A DNA stretch of 64,000 nucleotides from Atherinomorus stipes (Eukaryota > Chordata > Actinopteri > Atheriniformes > Atherinidae): the NCBI GenBank assembly GCA_023101725.1, contig JALJCO010013434.1, forward strand, positions 124,001 through 188,000. The letters are read 5' to 3'. The first letter of the stretch is position 1, and every line of letters starts with the position of its first letter. Positions 36,700-48,199 of the stretch are shown in pieces. The notes beneath the pieces are model-generated. The model saw only the letters and a program-made list of their open reading frames with translations, was not told where the DNA came from and made no database searches. The translations under genes were made by a program, and so were the position numbers.

Positions 36700-37250
36700 G
36701 CAAAAGCCGCTGGGACAGAACGGCTTGCCTATTTCACAGAGGCAACTGCCGTTTTAAAACGGCCATCGCCGCTGGGACAGAGCGACTTGCCTATTTCACA
36801 GCGGCAACTGCCGTTTAAAAACGGCAATCGCCGCTAGGACAGAACGGCTTGCCTATTTCACAGCGGCAACTGCTGTTTTAAAACGGCAATCGCCGCTAGG
36901 ACAGAACGGCTTGCCTATTTCACAGCGGCAACTGCCGTTTAAAAACGGCCATCGCCGCTGGGACAGAGCGACTTGCCTATTTCACAGCGGCAACTGCCGT
37001 TTAAAAACGGCAATCGCCGCTGGGACAGAGCGACTTGCCTATTTCACAGCGGCAACTGCCGTTTAAAAACGGCAATCGCCGCTGGGACAGAACGGCTTGC
37101 CTATTTCACAGCGGCAACTGCCGTTTAAAAACGGCAATCGCCGCTGGGACAGAGTGACTTGCCTATTTCACAGCGGCAACTGCCGTTTAAAAACGGCAAT
37201 CGCCGCTGGGACAGAGCGACTTGCCTATTTCACAGCGGCCATCACTGTAT
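36700..37250. repeat. Right-arm tandem array, 62-bp unit, about 9 copies
   Basis: The motif TTGCCTATTTCACAG recurs every 62 bp from about 36725 to 37220. It is the inverted counterpart of the left array. Most units are more alike here than in the left arm. Confidence 0.9.
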
Positions 37251-37769
37251 AAGAACGGCGAAAGATTGACCAGTCCACACATGTCCACATAAGCAGTCAC
37301 TACACCAGAAACACCAAGATCGGGGCAGGTCAGGTCAGGTCAACACCATCACTGCGAGTCTGCAGCGCGAGACCCCCAACCGCCCAGACAAAAGTCCGAT
37401 CCCCGGGAACCCCCAGAATGAGCAGGCAGAACCCCACAGCGAGAAAGATCCTGGAGGAAACAAAAGGAGTTTACCAGAATTTCAATTAGGCTACAAAATC
37501 ATCGGAACAATTAACAACAGCATGGATAAAAACACGAAAAAAAAAACCCTTTATGAAATAGGCCTAATGTGCTAAAAATGGTATATTATAGCATGTTAAG
37601 TTAAATAAAATAAAGTTTCCAACTCCATCTGTCCACAGTAGCAAAACGCTGAGGGGCTGGGCGTGTTGCTGGGAAAAGGCAGACCACTGAGAAAACGGCA
37701 AGTGCCGCTGCCGAAACGGCATTTGCCGTTTCTAGAAAAGGCAACTGCCGTTTGCCGTTTTTGGATCTT

Positions 37770-38480
37770 GGCGCTGCTGTGTGTGCTTAGCAGCTCATCG
37801 TCTCCACGCTGCCTCAGACGCTCCAGATCCGGAGCCCGTGTGGGACCGGGCGGTTGCGCGCGCCGTGTTTTCCCGCAGACCACGTATGGCCCAGCTGAGG
37901 TGACTGGCAGGACTTGTTTACTGGTGGAGAGACTCGCAGAAAGAGAGACGGAAAGGGGGAACCTGAGGGAGAACGATCGCTAAACGGAGGGGGAATCCAA
38001 GTTTTTACACTTGACCCGTCTTTCTAAGTATTTTTCTGTTTGTTTACCTCATCCCTTTTTGACTATCAGTGACGGGATACCGACTTCGTGTGTGTTTTCT
38101 TTTTTTAAATGTCAACTCTTATCACCGACGCTGGAACCTCGTTTGTTTTGGATTAGCCAGCTAACGTTAGCTGTTTTTCCCCCACCAGCTAACGTTAATC
38201 TGAGAAAAGCAAGGGGCGGCGTGGTGGAGAGTTTTCTCACTTCACGGCAACGTGCAGGTGAAGCACCGAAATCGTTTCGTCTTTTTCTCCCTCGAAGCTT
38301 TTTTTGCTAAAGAAGTAGCATTTACCAAACAAGTTTGCCTTGCTTTCTTTCTCCTGTTTGGTCGTTTTATGGGTGCTAATTCGTTTGCGGCGTGGTGGTC
38401 AGCGGGGGTGAAGGAGTTCAGAGGAAGGTCGTGGTGTTGGGGAAAGCTGCACGTTTTTCCTGCCGGGGAGTTTCCTGGGA
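37770..38480 (+). promoter_or_regulatory. insr: Presumed insr promoter and start of the 5' leader
   Basis: Right after the foldback element the sequence turns GC- and CpG-rich (for example GGTTGCGCGCGCCGTG near 37852) with no TATA box seen. A leader of roughly 1 kb then runs to the ATG at 39174 with no required intron. A GC-rich, TATA-less promoter and long leader are known for mammalian INSR. The actual start site is not visible. Confidence 0.4.
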
Positions 38481-39173
38481 TGTGCTCCCATCGGTCTTAA
38501 AAAGGGGAGAGCTTGTGAGAAGTCAGAAGAAGCAGTGGTGATATAAAGACCGCAGGACTTCAGAAGTGAGAGCTCAAATCCTGCCATCTCCAGCTCGCGA
38601 TATCCAGAGCTTTAGCACATGTCTGCAGGAGAAAACATTTTTTAACGCTGTGGAAAAGAAAAACAGCTTTTTGTTGTTCTATTCTTTGTTCTCTCTTTTT
38701 TTTGGTGGGTCTTACCTTTTTTTGAGTTGTGCATACTGAGAAATGCACCCAGTGGACATTGCAAGGGGACCTCCAAAGTAACGCTCCCACTGTGGGGATA
38801 TTGATCATTATTTTTTCTTGACTAAACGGAGCACCTAAATCAAACAGATGAACGGGGACTGTCGCCTTCGTCTATGGAAAATGAAGATTTTTACACGCAC
38901 GTGTGTTACCAGAACCCAAGATCACGTTATTTAGTGGCCGTATGTATTTTTTTTTCAACCCCAAGGCTTTCATGCATCAGAGACTCTTCTGGGGAGATAA
39001 TAATAAATCTGCCACCCCCTCCTCCCGGTATACGGGGGGCAACCTGAAATCTATTGGCTTGATTGGACCTTGAGAATTTTTCTTTCAGTTGATATTGATT
39101 CTAAAAGAAACATTTCTCCCTCAAGCCTGGAGTTTTTGATACGCCTGAAGAGGGGAGCACAACTTCAGCCAAA

Positions 39174-39267
39174 ATGAGGCGGTTGACACCAAAGCTGAGA
39201 GCACAAGAGGTGTTTTTTATCATCTGCACCTGCATCATATGCCAATGTGGACTAATAAACGGAGAAA
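39174..39267 (+). CDS. insr: Insulin receptor, coding exon 1 (signal peptide)
   Basis: ATG at 39174 opens a 31-codon exon, MRRLTPKLRAQEVFFIIC onward, with basic residues followed by a hydrophobic core (FFIICTCIICQCGLI), a good secretion signal. It ends in phase 1 at 39267 before GTAAGT. Joined to the exon at 61691 it reads [16 protein letters not shown], matching the start of mature insulin receptors (GEVCPGMDIRNN in human). Several short upstream ATGs precede this one, but only this frame has a signal peptide and splices correctly. Confidence 0.87.
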
Positions 39268-39999
39268 GTAAGTACTATTTAAAAGAAATTAAAACGGCAC
39301 CTGATTGACTTAATGTATTAATTGGAAATCTTTATAAGGGCAATGGAGAGTATGATAGAAAAACAATTTTTTTTCATTACTTTAAGAGACTATAAATTAC
39401 AACGTAAGTAAACGGTTTTGAGATTTTTATGTCGTAAGAAGCACCAATTCTGCTCAGAAAAATCTCCAATTAAGAGAATTTATTGTTTTTGTCACGAGAC
39501 CTTCGCCTCCATTTTTGCGCATGCTCAGATTTTTGAACACGGGTCTAATTACGAAGCTCCTCATTATAGCTGTTGTGGCTGTGCGTCAATAATGGATATT
39601 CACTATAAAGTTACGGAGCAATATCCCTCCGCCCTCTCGAGTGGTCTCGTGCATATTTAAGCGGCCTGTGCTCGACGCGCCAGCCCCAGGGCCAGATTAG
39701 TCCCCTTAACTGGACGAGGGTGGTCTGCTGCAGCGAGACTACACTGGGAGCAGCAGGATTTGCCCTGCGAGTGAAGAGAGCGAGGCCTCTCGTGGCTACA
39801 ACTACACACACGCACACAAACGCGCGCACACGCGGTGCTGCTGCAGCTTGGATGTAAACAAATTAGCCGCCGACGTTAAGAAGGCTCTTCATAGGTGGTG
39901 GATTAGCTTGCATTGCTCTTTAGCTCCAGATCACACCACAGTGAGGGACAGTATGGCGTGTAAACTAAACAGGACTGCATTGCGTTGTCAGAGAGATTG

Positions 40000-40034
40000 A
40001 CAGAGAGAGAGAGAGAGAGATAGAGAGAGAGAGA
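40000..40034. repeat. (GA)n tract
   Basis: Alternating GA with single T interruptions. Confidence 0.85.
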
Positions 40035-40876
40035 TAGTGATCCCACTACGTGTAACGTTTAAAGACTTGGTGCATTTATTGCAGGCTGCTGTTGAGAAAA
40101 AGTGCAGGCAACACACATAAAATTCTCACTTCAAAAGTGACTTTAAATTGAGGCGTTTTGCAATAAATCCTGAAGCTCCAACATTTAACACTTTTAATGG
40201 AACAAGATAAGAGCAGTATGGAGTGTAGTGTTTCCTACACTCATTCAGTGTGTTCCTTGATGTAAATAATACATTTGACCGTGTAATGAGTTAAATGTGA
40301 AATGCTTTATTTCTTTAGATGAATAACTCAATGTGAGATAAATAAATTGATCTAATTGTATGAATAGACCAGTTTTTAAATCAGCTTTTCACTTGTTTGT
40401 CAGTCGATCGACCTTTGGCCAACATGTTTCCTTGAGAGATTTGCTCTCACTGTTTTGATGCGTTGCACAAGTCTGCAAAGTGTTTTTAGTGCACAAGCTC
40501 ATTCCAGAGCAAATGGAGCAGGTAGACAAGTTTTAAATGACTTGACATGAAAACCACATAAAGCCTGGTACACTTTGTGATTCTTGGCCCAGATTAATGA
40601 TGACCAATGTGAAAGAACTTTGGGAATATTTGTAATCATAAAATCATGTTCTACATTGAACATTGAGAGGACTATAAAGACCACTTTTGACACAGTGCTT
40701 TGACAGAAGATGGTCAGGAACAATTAATTGATAATGTCCGGTGATTATTCCCCGCTGGACTGTTGTTACTAATCTATGGACGGAGCATGGGGTGATGTGT
40801 TGATTGATGCCCTGTGTTAAAACCAAAAGATGGAAGCAAAACAAGTTAAACATAACTTGTGGAATGAGCTCTATGC

Positions 40877-41423
40877 ACAACTCTACTACTTCCTGAACTT
40901 AAAGTGATACCATGTAACTTTTGGCCACCATGGGCACTAAACCTGTAACCCCCCACGTGACACTACTGTCGCAAAATTAAACAAAAGTCTGTGTTTTGGA
41001 ATCATGTTTGTAGACCACTATGACCAGCTGATATGAAGTCATTGGCCATAAAGCAAAGCGCTCCAGATCACATGCTCCAATGAGAGACAGAGCTGCTCCT
41101 GCAAAGTTGCAATGTCTGGTTTTAGGGAATGACACCCCCCTCAGAGCACCAACATGCATCAAGTGCGGTATATTGGCCCCAGAAATCATTACTTACATTA
41201 ATAATAGAACTATAATATTTGGGTTTAAAAGTTGCAGGATATTCCTCTAAGCCAGCTCCTTGTGGGTCCTGTCTTTCATTACTGGACAAACTGATTAATC
41301 CAGGTGTCTGGCCAATATCGTCATGGTTACTGAGGTCAGGTACACCTGGATTAATCAATTTGCCCAGTAATGAAAGGCAGGAAACAAAGGAGCTGGCTTA
41401 AGTTCAGGAAGTAGTGGAGTTGT
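40877..41423. mobile_element. Element with terminal repeats plus an internal 60-bp hairpin
   Basis: Outer 24-bp arms at 40877-40900 and 41400-41423 match inverted with one mismatch (ACAACTCTACTACTTCCTG against ACAACTCCACTACTTCCTG). Inside, 41249-41308 and 41341-41400 are inverted copies (TAAGCCAGCTCCTT, CTTTCATTACTGG, GATTAATCCAGGTGT). The inner right arm abuts the outer right arm. It is non-coding. Confidence 0.6.
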
Positions 41424-44400
41424 ACACAGAGCCCATTGAAACAAAGAAGGATGCAACATGAAAAGACGAACTGGATGAGTTACAGTTTTTAAGGGAATAG
41501 CAAACAACCGAACATACCAGTTTTATACAGTAAAGAACAGTGCTGTCATTTTTCAGCCCTTCAGCTCAAAAAAACTACTTTGATGCTTGGGATCCATGTT
41601 GAGCCTTAGTTGCAGCCTACATCACACTGTTGTAGCCTTCATACATCAAACGGTTTCCTTTGCAAGTTCATAAAATGCCTCACAGTGTGGCTTGCAATTA
41701 TCTTAAAGGATGGCTGAAATCTTAAGTTTTTAAATTAGTGCCATAGTAATTTGGGGGGGGGATATTTTTTTTATAGTGGCCAGGTTCAGAGAAAATGTGG
41801 CTCCTTTACACAGGTCATGTATCCAGACAGACCCGAAGCCTCTAAAAGGGTTTTTTTTTTTTTTTTTTTTTTTTTTGTGACAAAGCTGCTAGTTGTTCTT
41901 CATTTGCCTTTTGCCTTTCTCCCTTGTCTTGTCTCTTAGGGAGTAGGGTGCATGTCATTGGCTCTTCATGAGTACTCTGGGAAGTGACCATATTTGGATC
42001 TTATGAGATGTTTATGGCAAAAGTGTGTTTGTGTGTGTGTGTGTGGGACAACTACCAAATGCTTAGAATATTTCCCTCTGATTCCACTTGCTGCATGATA
42101 ACTCTATCTTGGTTATGGGAAAAGTGGAATCATACAACACTGCAGCTGTGATCTGCTTACTTTTGAAAACATCACAAAGCTCCTGCACAGGCTGTTTATT
42201 CGGCTGGACTGCTATCTCACTTCTAGTTATCAGCAAATAGTTTTCTGAAGTAACCACTGTCTCTTGGTGTAACTCCTGGAAAAACAAGTTGTGCAACTGG
42301 GAGCCCCCCACCCCCTCCCCATGCTCTTGCTCCTCTCAAGCTTGTAAGCACAGCTCTATTAGGAGTGCGCATGCATCCATTATTACTCACGTTTTCCACA
42401 GAACGTATGTTTCTCTAAGCTTGGTCACAGTCTGCCTTACAAGTCTTCTACTCGGATAGCTAAATGTCCAGAGCGGTGTCACTGATTCGGGTGGGGTGGT
42501 TGGATTGTTGTGGCACCTCTGATAGTGGAGGAACATGTGGAGTTCTAAAATCAGGGTGTGGAGAGCTGCTCTCCTTTTGTGTGTAGCCCATTCGAATTCT
42601 CAGGCGCTCTTCACTGAAGTGCACATTGGCATTTTCTGACAATGCTGTGCATGATGTGGAATGTCTTTGAAGTGGCCCACCATGTAAGTGCGCCTGTGTG
42701 TGTGTGTGTGTATATGTATCACTAGCCTGGCTACTTCATGCTGTCTGCAGGATCTCATCTTCTCGGCTCCTGGCCGGCCCACTTCCGGGCGATGGAAGTC
42801 TTGTGTGTGACTGTGTGTGTCCGCAGGCTGTGGCCATGCATGAGAACAGCATGTACTCGAGCTTCAGGCCCGAGAGCGGTCTTTCTTTTAGTTATTGCCG
42901 CTGTGCCCCCCTTGACCGACCAACACATTCAATTCATTAAACAGACAAATTGTGCGGCATGATTTCCTGATAAATCACATAGGTGAAAAATGCAAAGCTG
43001 ACAAGTTTATGCTCTCCTGAATTTATTTTTTAAACAAGTTTAACACAAGATAGATGGTTATTTTACCCTGAAGAAAAGTTGTTGGCAAAGGTCATTAATT
43101 AGAAAATTCACTTTTTCTCAATCAAATTGCTGTTTATTTATTGGTTAAAAATATTCAGTATTAATAACCAAGGAAAGAAAATGACACCGGAAGGTGCAGG
43201 TCCTGCTAATGTGCCATGTGGCCTGTATGTTTGTTCTATTAATAAGACATTTCTATTGTAGCATTGCTTTTCTTGTCTGTTGCATGCTCTGATAGCAAAA
43301 GCATGAAAAGTACTTTGCTATCGGAACAATCTGTTCTGCACATTTAATAGGCTTCATACCAGATCACAGCTTTCATAATGCAACTTCACAGCTGATTGTA
43401 AATTACCATTATATATTGGGTACTTCATGATTACCGAGGCGGCAGACAATGGAGGTCATGAACTTGGGCACCAGCCTTGCATTACCTGCTGCATGTGGGC
43501 CAGGAAGCATTATTGTTCTGCTGAAGGAAATTAACTGTTGGGGTGCTTTTCCTTAAGTGCTTCCTCCACTGCTCTTATCTTTACAAGTATCCCTTTTAAC
43601 TTCTACTAACTTACCAGAGCTTTTTTTTTTTTTTTTAAATCTGAACTTGTGTGTGGGCCTGTAACAGTAATTACGTAACTGTGTAGTGTGGTGTAGTTAT
43701 GCTTGTTGCCATAATTTTGTGTAATTGTTGGAGCTGTTTTATTTCCCTGTTTTTGAGGTTGAACTGGTGCTTATTTAATTGTTTCATTGTTACCGCCCTT
43801 CTTCTGATGAAGAGGTAACGCCATGTACAGTTTATTTCAGTGTAATTAATTTATAGTATTTGACCAACTGGTTTCCACCAAGCATCTTCTGATGTTCATG
43901 GGTTTAGCTGTAAAGCCAAACATTGCTCCACTGGCATTAGACAAGGGAGAGGAGAGTTATTTGGAATGGAGATTTGCTGGATTTGCAGCAGAAGTAGTGC
44001 TCAACAGCACTTGTACTACAAATATACAAAAACATCTACAGAACCAGCACCCTATGAAATGAGTTAATTCTGGATAGGGACACTTCCAAATAATTATTTA
44101 TGGTAATTCAGCTTTATACAGTTGTTTGTTTACAAAGATGAAAGTGGTATTGAACTATTTTTGCCTATACCATCATAATGGTAGAAAAAAAGAAAAATAA
44201 ATGCAAACTGTTCATTGCAGTTGTTTTTGGTAATAAAAAATTTCAACAGTAAGGGCAGCATTTTCGTGTCCTTACTGTCTGTTTTGACTCCTGCTAGCCA
44301 CAGCTTGATCAACTGACATGCTGCACATTCTGTAAAAGGTTTAGAAACACTTATTAGACTGTTTTGTAATAAGGCTGAAAAGTTTTTTTCTTAAAAAGCT

Positions 44401-45224
44401 TTTTAAAGGTAATAATTAATCATTGGTTTCACCAGGATCGATGTTCTCATTTAGAAGATGAGCGCATGCTACCTCAGAGGGGTTTTGACATTGGATTAGA
44501 TGCTGATTAAGAAACACACACACACTGAATCCCCTTTCAGTTGTAAGATTTAAAGTAAAACATGTCTATTTTGTACTCATTGATAAAACTGAGCCTGTAC
44601 TTGATCCCATGTTGGTCTTCAAACCAGTTTATAAGGTTTAACAAGCAATCACTCAATTGAAGTGTAAATGGAGAATAACTTGATGCTGCTGTCATGCGTT
44701 TGAACAAGCACCTTACTTTTAATTTAGATCCAGATTTTAGATGAAAATTTTTAAGTTATCAGTACCAGTCCCAACCTCGACCCTCTAATACCCTCTAATG
44801 CTCAGTTGCAACACCAGTACCAAGAAGGGAATGCCTAAGAGGTAGTTTATAGTTTACCTATAGTACATGAAGGTTACTTGTCTGCAGAGAGTGAGAGCAC
44901 ATTATAGCCAAACAATGCGTAGGCTTTGGAGCAGAGGCTGAATGCTGATTGGCCGTAAGGTAGCTTAAGCTGGAAGCGGCTGACAGTGACTGATTTCGTT
45001 ACAAAGAGGTTGGAGTGGAAAAAAAGAGAAAACGGCAAAGAAGCAGAACTGAAAAGGATGGATAGCAGCTGTTCTCAAGTCTTCATTATAATCTCTTTAA
45101 CTCCATCGTAAAGAAGATCTTTCCCCACTTAATGTTCTCTGCAGAGCAAAGCTAAAGCACCAACACAACCAAGCCCAGCCCTCAGCTCAGATTGCTCCAT
45201 TTACTTCTGCTTATTGTTTCCAAG

Positions 45225-46035
45225 TAGGGCTGGGCGATATGGACCAAATGACATATTGCAATATATTTATTTAAGGTGACTATATACAATATATACCGGT
45301 ATTTTTTTCCCTTATTTGTTTGAAAGTTTCATTTCATGCCAAACGCCTGTTTTTTTTAGTATTGAAACATGTTTAGCGTAAAGGTATCGTTCCACTGCAG
45401 TGATGGAACTGACAAAACGCTGGTTAGAAATGTTTGTTAAATCTAAGTAATTAAAGATGGTTGGCTGTTTTTTTTATTTCTTTGTAAAAGTCTTGGGGAG
45501 GATTGTCTTCCAGAGAGTTAAAATAGTAGGGGTGGGAAAAAATATTGATACACTGAAATATCACGATATTGTCATAGGCCAATACCATATCTATATTTAA
45601 AAAAGCGGTATCGATCTATTTTAGTAATGAAATCTCGCAAGATATTTTATGAAATCTCATGAGATTTCATGAAATACGGTGATATTTCATCATTCTGTTA
45701 TGAAACCTCGTGGTATTTTGTGAAATCTCGAGATTTTGTAGCAAAATCGATGATATCTTGGAAGATTTCATCAGTAAAATAGATCCATACTGCAATTTAA
45801 ATATAGAGATAGTTTCGGCATATGAAAATATTGCGATATTTCAGTGTATTGATATTTTTTCCCACCCTTATTAAATAATCAGGTGACCCCTTGTAGTCAG
45901 TCAAGGTGCAGCTGGGTCATTACAAAAAATAAAGCAAAAAAATTTGCTCAACTAATACCGCGATGTAACATGTGTAAATATATCTCTCTCATGTAAATAA
46001 CATATCGCGATATATCAGTATATTGCACAGCCCTA
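45225..46035. mobile_element. hAT-like element with perfect 8-bp target duplication
   Basis: Termini TAGGGCTGGGCGATAT and (inverted) TAGGGCTGTGCAATAT are flanked by tttccaag on both sides (45217-45224, 46036-46043). The 811-bp element has no coding capacity. It contains a second inverted-repeat element at about 45528-45870. Confidence 0.85.
45528..45870. mobile_element. Nested palindromic element
   Basis: The ends GGGGTGGGAAAAAATATTGA and (inverted) AGGGTGGGAAAAAATATCAA continue as arms with ACACTGAAATATC. The centre is full of short palindromes such as GAAATCTCATGAGATTTC. No firm target duplication. Confidence 0.6.
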
Positions 46036-46253
46036 TTTCCAAGTGGCAGCCAAGTGCTAAAACTGAGAAGAAGTTTATGGAAATATATCCAAACCTTAAA
46101 TACTGAATTTGAGGCCTCAGAATAGGGGTCCGCATGTGATGAAACAGTGACTCCATACATCTTATACTCTTTGTAAATCTGACACTGGTCACCAGATAAG
46201 TCTGAAGTTTGGATTCAAAGTGTTTTACTGAAGCTCAGGAGTGTCTCAGGAGT

Positions 46254-46504
46254 GGGTAGCCTAGTGGTAATGTCACGGGCTTTGGTGCGGAGGACCCGGT
46301 TCTGCGCGTCACTCAGGTGAACCACTGTGGACCCCTGAGCAAGGTCCTTAACCCCCCATCAACTGCTCCCCGGGCGCTTTAAGTAGCAGCCCACTGCTCT
46401 CTGGTACTACTGTACAGAGATGGGTAAAATGCAGAGCCCTAATTTCCCGTCGGCGATCATACCAGTATCTAAAAAATAAATGAATAAATAAATAAATAAA
46501 TAAA
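46254..46504 (+). mobile_element. tRNA-derived SINE, nearly complete
   Basis: It starts GGGTAGCCTAGTGGTAATG (tRNA-like head), continues with CCTGAGCAAGGTCCTTAA and GCAGCCCACTGCTCTCTG, and ends in an (AAAT)n tail. The same body occurs inverted at 47711-47884. Confidence 0.75.
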
Positions 46505-47031
46505 AATACATGATGCAAACTTAAATGAAAAGTGTGTTTTAAATGAGAATTTCAGTATTGATCAGAACAAATCTGTTTAGATTTTAGCCTAATGTACAAC
46601 CACCACCATTATTAGAATAAACTACATATATTAATGATGTGGGGTACATTGTTTAATTTAGCTAAATATCAATATTTTCTCTTTACACAGAGCTTAGTTA
46701 ATGCCCTTCTCTGAGACGTCTGTTCTTGGATAGACTGCTGCAACTATTTATGTAAACTTCTGCTCACTGCATAGAAATGTGGTGTAATGGAGAGAGGAGG
46801 GGAGGGATGGGGCGCAGGAGCGCAGAGAGTGCCGTTACGCCATGCTACAACAATCTGATTTGGTAGTGAGTGTTGCTGCTTGGATCTGCCCTGTTTAACC
46901 ATCGGTGACTTCATGCTGTAAAATCCAAGCTGAGCTGGCCCTCTAATGCCGGGATCAGCAAAGGGATCTTTTTGGGGTAATCTCTTGACAGGACCAGGAA
47001 GTGGTCCAGGTCATGTTCTTGACTTCTTATA

Positions 47032-47350
47032 TAGTTGTCCTCAAAATTATTCATTCCCTCAAATTGAAGAGGGGAAAAAAATCAGCTGTCAGTGAAATAA
47101 GATGAAATGAACAAAATTAACAATAGATGAAAATTCTATGAAAATCATGATATTGATTTTGAATTGTTGTTTGAAATAAATATTAAAAAACAAACCTGCA
47201 AAAAATAAAACCAGTACACAAGCATGATGGGGCCCCGAGGCTGAAATTCTGTTGAGCAACACTTTGAGCCAATCACTGCAATCAGGTGTTCAAAAAGACT
47301 TCACCTGTTGACAGGTATGTTGGTCCACTGTTCATGGGAAAGGTGCTCTG
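47032..47350. mobile_element. Tc1-like TA-flanked fragment, third copy
   Basis: It begins AGTTGTCCTCAAAATTATTC after TA and shares AAAAAAATCAGCTGTCAGTG and TGACAGGTATGTTGGTCCAC with the copies at 25.7-26.3 kb. Transposase is not preserved. Confidence 0.5.
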
Positions 47351-47536
47351 TGTCAGAGGCAGTTTTATTTATTTTTTATTATTATTTCCAACCACAATTC
47401 AAAAGCAATATTTTATTTCACTAATTTATAATTTTGTAATTTTTTATTTATTATTAGTATTGTTTATTTAAATTACTATTGAATTTAGCCTTTTCTTTAA
47501 TTGGAGGGATTATTGGATGAATAATTTTGAGGACTT

Positions 47537-47590
47537 TGTATGTATGTATATATGTATATGTGTGTGTGTGTATGTGTGTGTGTATATATA

Positions 47591-47679
<89 letters not shown>

Positions 47680-47690
47680 TTGTGTATTCA
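47537..47690. repeat. Compound (TG)n/(TA)n microsatellite
   Basis: TG blocks alternate with TATG, then about 60 bp of pure TA and a final TG block. It is likely to be length-variable. Confidence 0.95.
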
Positions 47691-47710
47691 AAAAATTCAC
47701 ATAATTCCGT

Positions 47711-47884
47711 ATTTTTTTTTTTTTTTTTTTTTTTTTATACTGGTATGATCCCCGAGGGGAAATTAGGGCTCTGCATTTTACCCATCTCTGTACTGTGAGT
47801 ATCAGAGAGCAGTGGGCTGCTACTTAAAGCGCCCGGGGAGCAGTTGGTGGGGGGTTAAGGACCTTGCTCAGGGGTCCACAGTGG
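47711..47884 (-). mobile_element. SINE copy lacking the tRNA head, inserted in a Tc1 terminal repeat
   Basis: A T-run is followed by the reverse complement of the SINE body at 46.3 kb and stops at GGGTCCACAGTGG. On both sides the sequence resembles the outer Tc1-like terminal repeat seen inverted at 49.85 kb, so the SINE appears to have landed inside it. Confidence 0.65.
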
Positions 47885-48199
47885 TTCTTTAACTTAAAAG
47901 GTCCAATTTAAATATTGTATAGACAAATAATATGTGGATCAATATATTTCAAGCGTTTATTTGTTTGGATGTTGCTGATTAGAAGTTGCAGCTTAAGGCC
48001 TGGAATATACTTTTATAAAAGTATATATATATAAGTATATATATAAGTGTATATATATTATACTGTATGTAAATATATAATATATTTTTGTTGTATTATA
48101 ATTTAATATAATGTTATATTGTTTAAAAAAAAAAAGAGTGAGCTTTTACAATGCTGTTTTTCCCTTCTGGGATGAATAAAGTATTTTTCATTTCATTTC

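Larger units (their letters stand above)
33608..37767. mobile_element. Foldback transposon with 1.1-kb inverted arms and hairpin tandem arrays
   Basis: The left arm (33608-34722) and right arm (36671-37767) are reverse complements. Both outer ends read GATCCAAAAACGGCAAACG inward. A 47-bp block at 33932-33978 is identical to the reverse complement of 37386-37432. From the ends inward each arm has palindromic TTGCCGTTT words, a unique stretch of about 450 bp, then a tandem array, then a shared end (GAGTGAGTTGGGCATTG). The central 1.95 kb (34723-36670) encodes nothing recognisable, so the element is probably non-autonomous. GATC is present at both outer ends and could be the duplicated target, but because it is its own reverse complement it could also be the arm tip. 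Confidence 0.85.

Noticed and set aside
34121..37250. Regular 62-bp repeats as a CRISPR-like array
   Set aside because: The units are contiguous without unique spacers, lie in inverted arms, and the organism is a vertebrate.
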